From an uncultured Archangium sp. (GTDB taxonomy: Bacteria > Myxococcota > Myxococcia > Myxococcales > Myxococcaceae), in contig CAIVGN010000128.1 in the NCBI GenBank assembly GCA_903905455.1, positions 1 through 43,564 on the forward strand: DNA of 43,564 nucleotides, written 5' to 3'. Under the pieces are notes generated by a model, which did no database searches, was not told the origin of the DNA, and saw only the letters and a program-made list of their open reading frames with translations. A program made the position numbers and the translations under genes. Shown here in pieces: positions 37,931-43,564 of the stretch (within the stretch, counting starts at the first letter, position 1; each line of letters opens with the position of its first letter).

Positions 37931-39967
37931 TCAGGGCGGCTGGGTGGGCAGCGCCGAGAAGTCGCCGCCCGGGAAGAGGCCCACCTTGCGGTTGTTCTCG
38001 GTCCCCAGCAGGCCGCAGTTGCCCTGCGTCGCGTACACGTCGGAAGTGCCGTCCGTGTACACGCAGTAGTTCTGCGCCACGTTGTGCAAGCGCATGGGGA
38101 AGTTCGGGTCGAAGCCGCTGGTGGTGTAGCGCTCCCCGGTCCACTGCTGCGCGCCGCTGCCGAGGTCGCAGGGGCTCATGCCGATGACGCCGGCCCAGGT
38201 CTGGGCGGTGAGGCACTGCTGGGTGCCCAGGTTGCGGAAGGCCGAGTGCCCCCCACCGACGTCGAGCACCTCCCAGCGCTGGTTGGGCTGGCCCGGGTCG
38301 CAGGCCGAGGTCGAGCGCACGTCACCGCCGTTGTCGTAGAGGCACCGCCCGAGGCGCACCTTGATCAGCGAGAACGCCGGCTCGCCATTCGGGGTCGGGT
38401 CGCACGCGTCGCCGGCACCGTCGAGATCAGCGTCACCCTGCGTGGGGTTGGCGGCCGTGGGGCAGTTGTCGCGCGCGTCGATGACGCCGTCCTGGTCGGT
38501 GTCGGGGTCCACCGTGGGGTCGCAGGCGTCGCCCAGGCCGTCGTGGTCGGTGTCCTGCTGCGCGGGGTTGGCGGCCACGGGGCAGTTGTCGCCGTCGTCG
38601 GGCACGCCGTCCTGGTCGGTGTCGGCGGTGCTCGTGGAGGTGTCGCACGCATCACCCAGCGCGTCGAAGTCGGCGTTGGCCTGGGTGGGGTTCGCGGTGC
38701 TGGGGCAGTTGTCGTACGGGTCGAAGACGCCGTCGCCGTCGGGGTCCTTCAGGGGCGGCGGCGGGGCAGCACAGGCGCCGGGCTGGCACGCCCAGTCGGG
38801 GTACACGTAGTTCACGAAGAGGTTGTTCGGCGCGCACTGCGCCTGGTCGAGGGGGTCGGCGATGCAGGCGACCGAGAAGTAGCTCCCCGCGGCCCGGTCG
38901 GTGCTGTTGATCAGGACGTGCGAGGCGATGGTGCCGGTGAACGCGCCGGTGACGGTCACCGTGCCGCTCTCGTTGCCGGTGCCGTTGAAGTCCGTGTCCT
39001 GCACCAACTGGCCCTCGAGCACGAGCGGCAGCGACAGGGGCACGGTCGCCGCGGGGTCGGTGTTGGCCGGGTCGGTGGCCCAGTCGTGCACGTCGACGGT
39101 CACGGCGTGCGCGCAGCCGCGGTAGGTGAAGGTGCTGATGGCGCGCAGCCCGTTGAGGGTGACGGCCCAGTCTTCGGTGCCCGCGCCGTCGCAGTCCGTG
39201 TGCCACGAGCCGGTGCCACCGGGGTTGTTGCAGCCGTTGAGGCGGCACTTCATCTCGTCCTTCCAGGTGACGAAGGCACGGGCGAGCACGTCGTTGTCCC
39301 AGGGGAGCGGCGGCGGGCCCCGCGGCGTGGGGTCGCAGACGTTGCCCAGGCCGTCATGGTCGTCGTCGCCCTGGCTCACGTTCCACACGTTCACGCAGTT
39401 GTCCGCGGTGTCGGGGCGGCCGTCGCGGTCGGCGTCGGGGGCGCCGTTGGCCTCGCACACGTTGCCGATGCCGTCGTGGTCGTCGTCGGCCTGGTCCGCG
39501 TTCGCAGTGACCGGGCAGTTGTCCTGCGCGTCGTCGATGCCGTCGCCGTCAGCGTCCACCGGGGCCTTCGTGCAATCGAGCGCGAAGTTCCCCGACACGG
39601 TCTGCACGGTGGGGCCGCTGCGCCCGGGCCAGTCGAAGGCGAGGCGCAGCCCGACGATGGCGTGGGTCGAGAGGTCGCCCGGGGCGCAGGCGACGGTGAC
39701 GACCTTGCCCTCGGGGAGCGCCGCGGTGGTGCCGCCGGTGCACGTGCCCTCGGCGTACGCAGGGTCGCTGCCGTCGGTGGTGAAGCAGACGGTGCGGCCG
39801 TCGAGCGCGTCGATGCGCACCGCGCCGGTGACGGCCTGGAAGTCGTGGTTCGGGTCGGGCTCGAAGATCTCCTCGGGCGTGGGCACCGCCGGGGGCGAGG
39901 CGCAGGAGACGGACAACGCGAGCGCGCAGAGGAGCGCGAGGGGCCGCAGGGCGTCGGGGTGGCGCAC
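37931..39967 (-). CDS. Lipoprotein with thrombospondin type-3 repeats and ricin-like C-terminus
   Basis: 678 residues, GTG start. The N-terminus has lipobox LSVSC (Cys22). Then comes a chitobiase-C-like/FN3-type module (VCFTTDGSDPAYAEGTC). Two clusters of calcium-binding TSP3 repeats follow (DADGDGIDDAQDNCP, DADRDGRPDTADNCV; later DPDGDGVFDPYDNCP, DTDQDGVPDDGDNCP and DTDQDGVIDARDNCP), separated by a beta-rich domain of about 200 residues. The C-terminal 130 residues carry QxW-like elements (GQPNQRW, SGAQQWTGERY) and paired Cys of a ricin B-type lectin. A calcium-stiffened surface stalk carrying a carbohydrate-binding head is the likely design. Stop codons abut the YfhO-like gene. Confidence 0.88.
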   Translation of the reverse strand: MRHPDALRPLALLCALALSVSCASPPAVPTPEEIFEPDPNHDFQAVTGAVRIDALDGRTVCFTTDGSDPAYAEGTCTGGTTAALPEGKVVTVACAPGDLSTHAIVGLRLAFDWPGRSGPTVQTVSGNFALDCTKAPVDADGDGIDDAQDNCPVTANADQADDDHDGIGNVCEANGAPDADRDGRPDTADNCVNVWNVSQGDDDHDGLGNVCDPTPRGPPPLPWDNDVLARAFVTWKDEMKCRLNGCNNPGGTGSWHTDCDGAGTEDWAVTLNGLRAISTFTYRGCAHAVTVDVHDWATDPANTDPAATVPLSLPLVLEGQLVQDTDFNGTGNESGTVTVTGAFTGTIASHVLINSTDRAAGSYFSVACIADPLDQAQCAPNNLFVNYVYPDWACQPGACAAPPPPLKDPDGDGVFDPYDNCPSTANPTQANADFDALGDACDTSTSTADTDQDGVPDDGDNCPVAANPAQQDTDHDGLGDACDPTVDPDTDQDGVIDARDNCPTAANPTQGDADLDGAGDACDPTPNGEPAFSLIKVRLGRCLYDNGGDVRSTSACDPGQPNQRWEVLDVGGGHSAFRNLGTQQCLTAQTWAGVIGMSPCDLGSGAQQWTGERYTTSGFDPNFPMRLHNVAQNYCVYTDGTSDVYATQGNCGLLGTENNRKVGLFPGGDFSALPTQPP

Positions 39968-40019
39968 GGCGCGAGGCTACGCGAACTCGCGCCGGGTGCG
40001 GGGTGAGACGTGGCCTCGC

Positions 40020-41627
40020 CTACAACAGGTAGTCGGAGCTCAAGACCGCCGAGAGCCGCCCGGTGAGGATGTCGCGCACCGCGCGCTTGTTGGCCTCGGT
40101 GTTCTTCGCTGCGATGAGGGTGCGGATCGAGAACACCCGCAGGGCGTCACCAATGGACAGGGTGCCCTCGGCCGAGTCCTTGCGCCCGTTGAAGGGGAAC
40201 GAGTCGGGCCCGCGCTGGCACTGGGTGTTGAGGTTCACCCGGCCCACCTGGTGCGCGGTCGAGTCGATGAGGTGGCCCAGCTCCTTCGGGTCGCGGCCGA
40301 AGATGGACAGCTGCTGCCCGAAGGGCGACTCCACCACCGCGTCGATGGCGTCCTGCACGTCGTCGAACACGCCGATGGGCACGATGGGGCCGAACTGCTC
40401 CTCGTGCCACAGGCGCATGGCCCGCGTGACCGGGTACACCACGGCCGGCGCGAAGTGCGTGCCGGTCACCTCGCCGCCGCCCTCGTTGATCACCCGGGCG
40501 CCGTGCTGCTGCGCGTCGGCCACCAGGCCCGTGAGGTACGCGGTCTTGGTCGGCTCCGGCAGCGGCGTCAGCGACACGCCCGCCTCCCACGGCATGCCCG
40601 CGCGCAGCTTCGAGACGGCCGCGGTGAGCTTCTGGGCGAAGACCTCGGCGACGCTGCGGTGCACCAGCAGCAACTTGAGCGCGGTGCAGCGCTGCCCGTT
40701 GAACGAGAGCGCCCCGGTGACGCACTCGGAGACGGCCTCGTCGAGATCGGCGTCGGCCATCACCAGGCCCAGGTTCTTCGCGTCCAGCCCGAGCACCGAC
40801 TTGAGCCGGTGGAGCCGCGGGTGGAGCTTCTTCAGGTCACTGGCGGCCTTGCTGGTGCCGATGAAGGCCAGCACGTCGACCTTGCCGCTCTCCATCAGCG
40901 CGCCGACCGTCTCGCGGCCGCGGCCGTAGATGACGTTCACCACCCCCGGGGGGAAGCAGTCGCGCAGGGCCTCGAGCAGCGGCTGCACCAGGAGCACGCC
41001 GAACTTCGCCGGCTTGAGCACCACGGGGTTCCCCATGAGCAGCGCGGGGAACATGGTGCTGAAGGTCTCGTTGAGCGGGTAGTTGTACGGCCCCATGCAC
41101 AGCGCGACGCCCAGCGGCACGCGGCGCACCTGGCCCATGATGCCCTGCTCGTGCAGCAGCTTCGTCGAGTCGCGGTCCACCTCCTTGAGCGCGGAGATGG
41201 TCTCCACCACGTAGTCGACGGTGCGGTCGAACTCCTTCTCTGCGTCCTTGAGGGTCTTGCCGATCTCCCACATCAACAGGCGCACCACCTCGGCCCGGCG
41301 GGCGCGCATGGCGACGAGGAAGCGCTCGACGTGGTCGATGCGCGCGGCCACGCCCATCGTCGGCCAGGCCCCGCGGCCCAGGTCCCAGGCGCGCACCGCG
41401 GCGTCGAGGGCGGCCAGGGATTCTTTCGAGGTGAGCAAGGGCGTGCTGCCCAGCACCTTCGGTACGAGGCCCGCGGGCGTCTGCATCAGCACCGGAGAGA
41501 CGACCTCGTTCTGCGGGCCGTCCCAGCGCAGCAGTTGGCCGCCCACGAGGTACTCGCGCTGCTCGAGGGGCGCGCCCAGCCGGAACGCTTCGGGGACTTC
41601 GGCCTCGGTGGGGAAACGGATGTTCAT
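40020..41627 (-). CDS. NADP-type aldehyde dehydrogenase, GapN-like
   Basis: 535 residues from the ATG at 41627. ALDH fold with GPYNYP (179-184, catalytic Asn182), FIGTSKAA at the Rossmann turn and SFNGQRCTALK with catalytic Cys314. Overall shape, with W-x-G-x-x-x-x-V-x-SPV near the start, fits non-phosphorylating glyceraldehyde-3-phosphate dehydrogenase, which makes NADPH and 3-phosphoglycerate. The ELGGK motif that supplies the general base Glu, 34 residues before the Cys, reads GLDAK here, so Gly280 stands in its place with Asp282 nearby. The substrate may differ from that of classic GapN. Alone on its strand, 52 bases from the TSP3 gene start. Confidence 0.9.
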   Translation of the reverse strand: MNIRFPTEAEVPEAFRLGAPLEQREYLVGGQLLRWDGPQNEVVSPVLMQTPAGLVPKVLGSTPLLTSKESLAALDAAVRAWDLGRGAWPTMGVAARIDHVERFLVAMRARRAEVVRLLMWEIGKTLKDAEKEFDRTVDYVVETISALKEVDRDSTKLLHEQGIMGQVRRVPLGVALCMGPYNYPLNETFSTMFPALLMGNPVVLKPAKFGVLLVQPLLEALRDCFPPGVVNVIYGRGRETVGALMESGKVDVLAFIGTSKAASDLKKLHPRLHRLKSVLGLDAKNLGLVMADADLDEAVSECVTGALSFNGQRCTALKLLLVHRSVAEVFAQKLTAAVSKLRAGMPWEAGVSLTPLPEPTKTAYLTGLVADAQQHGARVINEGGGEVTGTHFAPAVVYPVTRAMRLWHEEQFGPIVPIGVFDDVQDAIDAVVESPFGQQLSIFGRDPKELGHLIDSTAHQVGRVNLNTQCQRGPDSFPFNGRKDSAEGTLSIGDALRVFSIRTLIAAKNTEANKRAVRDILTGRLSAVLSSDYLL

Positions 41628-41681
41628 GGCGCGCAGCGTGGGCACCGCGCGCGCGGGATTCAAGCGGGCTTTCGAAACGCG

Positions 41682-42659
41682 CTACGCGTCGGCGAGCTCG
41701 CGCAGCAAGGTGTACGAGCGCAGCCGCGCCTCGGGCACCGCGGCCGTGCACAGCACCATCAGCTCGTCGGCGCGCGTCTCCTCGAGCAACTGCGCGAGCT
41801 GCCGCTTCACCGAGCGCGGCCCGCCGATGACGTTCTTCGTCATCCAGTCTTCGGCGAAGGCGCGCTCGGGGTCCGTCCACGCGTAGCGCTCGGCGTCCTC
41901 CACCGTGGGGTACGGCCCCGCGCGGCCCGTGTGCAGCCGGAGCATCGCCAGCGCGCTGGGCAACGCGAGCCGCAGCGCCTCGCCGTCGGTCTCGGCGACG
42001 ATGACCATGGCGGCCACCAGCGCGTACGGCTGCGCCAACGCCTTCGAAGGCGTGAAGCGCGCGCGGTAGGCCTGCAGCGCGGGCAGCGTGTTGGCCTGGC
42101 TGAAGTGGTGGGCGAAGCCGAAGGGCAGGCCGAGTTGGCCGGCGAGCCGCGCGCTGAAGTCGCTCGAGCCCAGCAGCCACACCGGCAGCTCCGAGGCGCC
42201 CTGGGGCACCGCCTTGATGGGGAGCTCGCCGCGCAGGTAACCGAAGACCTCCGCGAGCTGCTGGGGGAAGTCTTCGGCCGAGAGGTCGCCGGTGCGCCGC
42301 AGGGCGCGCGCGGTGCGGCCGTCCGTGCCCGGCGCGCGGCCGATGCCGAGGTCAATGCGCCCGGGGAAGAGGGCCTCGAGGGTGCCGAAGGTCTCGGCCA
42401 CGGTGAGCGGCGCGTGGTTGGGCAACATCACGCCTCCCGAGCCCACCCGCAGGGTGCGCGTGGCGGCGGCGACCTGGCCGATGAGCAGCGAGGGCACCGA
42501 CGAGGCGATGCCGCCCATGCCGTGGTGCTCGGCGAACCAGTAGCGGCGAAAGCCGAGCTGCTCGACGTGCTTCGCCAGGGCGAGCGTTTCCTGCAGGGCG
42601 ATGGCGGCGGTCGAGTCACGGCGCACCGGCACGACGTCGAGGACAGAGAGGGGAACCAT
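41682..42659 (-). CDS. Luciferase-like flavin-dependent monooxygenase
   Basis: 325 residues from the ATG at 42659. Bacterial-luciferase TIM barrel: [20 protein letters not shown] at the start, [20 protein letters not shown] (about 37-56) which is diagnostic for the family with His45/His46, [18 protein letters not shown] and [20 protein letters not shown]. It uses reduced FMN or F420 and oxygen to act on an unknown substrate; many of this subgroup are annotated MsnO8-like. It lies 54 bases upstream of the aldehyde dehydrogenase on the same strand, so the aldehyde may be a product passed on; that is speculative. Confidence 0.92.
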   Translation of the reverse strand: MVPLSVLDVVPVRRDSTAAIALQETLALAKHVEQLGFRRYWFAEHHGMGGIASSVPSLLIGQVAAATRTLRVGSGGVMLPNHAPLTVAETFGTLEALFPGRIDLGIGRAPGTDGRTARALRRTGDLSAEDFPQQLAEVFGYLRGELPIKAVPQGASELPVWLLGSSDFSARLAGQLGLPFGFAHHFSQANTLPALQAYRARFTPSKALAQPYALVAAMVIVAETDGEALRLALPSALAMLRLHTGRAGPYPTVEDAERYAWTDPERAFAEDWMTKNVIGGPRSVKRQLAQLLEETRADELMVLCTAAVPEARLRSYTLLRELADA

Positions 42660-42723
42660 GGGCGCGGGAGCACTAACGCGTTCGAGGCGTCGACGCCCGC
42701 GCCGGTGCTGGCACAATCACTTG

Positions 42724-43090
42724 GTGGACTTCTCCATCGGCTGGCAGCACGCGGCGGTGGGTGGCGCGCTGTGGAAGCGGCACCAGCCCATCGTCAAGGG
42801 CTGCGTGCGCGTCGAGCAGGGCGCGCGGGCTGCGGAGGCTGCGCTGCCTCTACGTGGTCGATGCCCTCCCCCGCTCGTTTGGCGACGTGGGCGCGTGGCT
42901 CGAGGCGCGCGTGGCCACGGACCATGACGTCGAGCGCTTCGCCGGCCGCGTCGGCCGCAGCCTCCCCCAGGTGATGCCGCTGGTGCGGGCGGTGCACGCC
43001 CCGCACCACGACACGGCCCGGCTGGCGATCACCGTCGCCCGCTGGTTGCCAGTGCACCGCCAGGTCAGCCTCGGGTTACGGGCAGGAGAC
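42724..43090 (+). pseudogene. Frameshifted remnant, unknown gene
   Basis: Codons from GTG 42724 to about 42822 end almost always in G or C and read VDFSIGWQHAAVGGALWKRH and onward to VRVEQGARA. The frame then loses that quality. From about 42825 the next frame takes over (RCLYVVDALPRSFGDVGAWL, ending ARWLPVHRQVSLGLRAGD) with equally strong third-position bias to about 43075. The switch lies in the GCGCGC run at 42821-42830. So this is probably one gene with a one-base change, overlapping the pilin stop at its 3' end. No family recognised. It fills the otherwise empty stretch between the luciferase-like and pilin genes. Confidence 0.45.
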
Positions 43091-43564
43091 GTCGTTGTAC
43101 GTGTTGACCGCGATGCCACCGGGGCCGTTCTGCGAGTCCGAGCAGGTGCTCGCCGCGACCGTGAGGGTCACGCCGCCACCCAACGCCCAGATGTCGTCGG
43201 CGCTGTCGTTGTCGACCGTGCCCGCGGCCATGGCGACGAAGGCGCCGTTGGAGCCGGTGACGACGCCAGGGGCCGCGGGGGCCGTGGGGACGCCGGGCTC
43301 GAGAGTGATGGAGGGGGTCGAACCGACGCCGCCGGTGGTCAGCGAACCGCCGAGCTTGTACGAGTCGATGTTGATGATGTTGAAGCCGTTGGTGCTGGAC
43401 GGCGACGAGAGGGTCGCGGCGGCGCGCGTCTGGCTGTTGGTCGAACCGAGGTGGTACGAGTAGCGGTTACCACGCTCCGGGATGTAGCCGATCTGGTTGA
43501 ACGCCGACGAGTACGAGTCCTTCTCGGCGAAGTACGACTTCTGGGCCTGGAAGATGCCCTTGAG
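43076..43564 (-). CDS. pilA: Type IV major pilin, C-terminal part
   Basis: 162 residues are visible before the TAA at 43078-43076; the N-terminal cleavage site and helix are outside the window. The visible start LKGIFQAQKSYFAEKDSYSS, followed by AFNQIGYIPERGNRYSYHL, matches the end of the helix and the alpha-beta loop of Myxococcus PilA, which has LKALYTAQKSFFSEKD and PERGNRY. The rest is beta-rich, with Cys near the end (STCSDSQ, DVSC) that would close the pilin D-loop, and a DDIWALGG strand. It would build the pili for social gliding. Low hydrophobicity and many Gly, Thr and Ser fit a surface-exposed domain. Confidence 0.85.
   Translation of the reverse strand, partial: LKGIFQAQKSYFAEKDSYSSAFNQIGYIPERGNRYSYHLGSTNSQTRAAATLSSPSSTNGFNIINIDSYKLGGSLTTGGVGSTPSITLEPGVPTAPAAPGVVTGSNGAFVAMAAGTVDNDSADDIWALGGGVTLTVAASTCSDSQNGPGGIAVNTYNDVSCP

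Noticed and set aside
39126-42974. Plus-strand open frame of over 1280 codons
   Set aside because: Mirrors the TSP3, dehydrogenase and monooxygenase genes and has no recognisable domain.
43095-43463. Plus-strand gene at the right edge
   Set aside because: It is antisense to a clear type IV pilin sequence and has no motif of its own.

Overview
The window is very GC-rich, with G or C at almost every third codon position. Several features point to a myxobacterium (Myxococcota): a GH25 lysozyme ending in a MYXO-CTERM-like tail (Gly-Cys-Gly-Cys, hydrophobic stretch, Arg-Arg-Arg-Arg), a Myxococcus-like type IV pilin, many small lipoproteins, orphan chemoreceptors and a sigma-54 activator. The genus cannot be fixed from the sequence alone. 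Identifications come from reading motifs; no database search was run.

Left part (1-6615). The window opens inside a secreted protein built of nearly identical 107-residue repeats, then an OsmC-like protein. Facing them is a three-gene minus-strand operon: a SulP anion transporter fused to a gamma-class carbonic anhydrase, followed by two SPFH/Band-7 membrane proteins. This is the best candidate for an unusual system here. Upstream of it lies a gene-free stretch of about 860 bases holding a roughly 500-base inverted-repeat element, then a MarR regulator.

Centre-left (6827-18093). A membrane iron-sulfur oxidoreductase (heterodisulfide-reductase/EtfD type) is translationally coupled to a Bcp/PrxQ peroxiredoxin. 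A VapBC module, a frameshifted lipoprotein, a long coiled-coil protein, a small secreted Cys-rich protein, a wHTH-AAA+ ATPase and an unknown exported protein follow. A complete tripartite efflux operon (outer-membrane factor, adaptor, MFS pump) comes next, with a sigma-54 activator lacking any sensor domain just upstream of it.

Centre (19200-31500). A HipBA module has a clear palindromic operator. Next is a minus-strand set containing a lipoprotein built on the flagellar hook protein FlgE fold, an EcsC-like protein, a lipoprotein and an unknown protein. A second minus-strand set combines a Gre-type factor without its catalytic tip, two PilZ (c-di-GMP) proteins and a lipoprotein. A nitronate monooxygenase is coupled to a peptide deformylase with an apparent lipoprotein signal. 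An alkaline-phosphatase-fold membrane transferase and a chemoreceptor with a c-type haem motif follow.

Right part (31475-43564). A GH25 lysozyme sits between two chemoreceptors. Then come two membrane proteins (one YfhO-like), a lipoprotein with thrombospondin type-3 calcium-binding repeats and a ricin-like end, a GapN-like aldehyde dehydrogenase, a luciferase-like monooxygenase, the remains of a frameshifted gene, and the C-terminal part of a type IV pilin gene running off the window. Four-base start/stop overlaps are frequent and define many of the operons.
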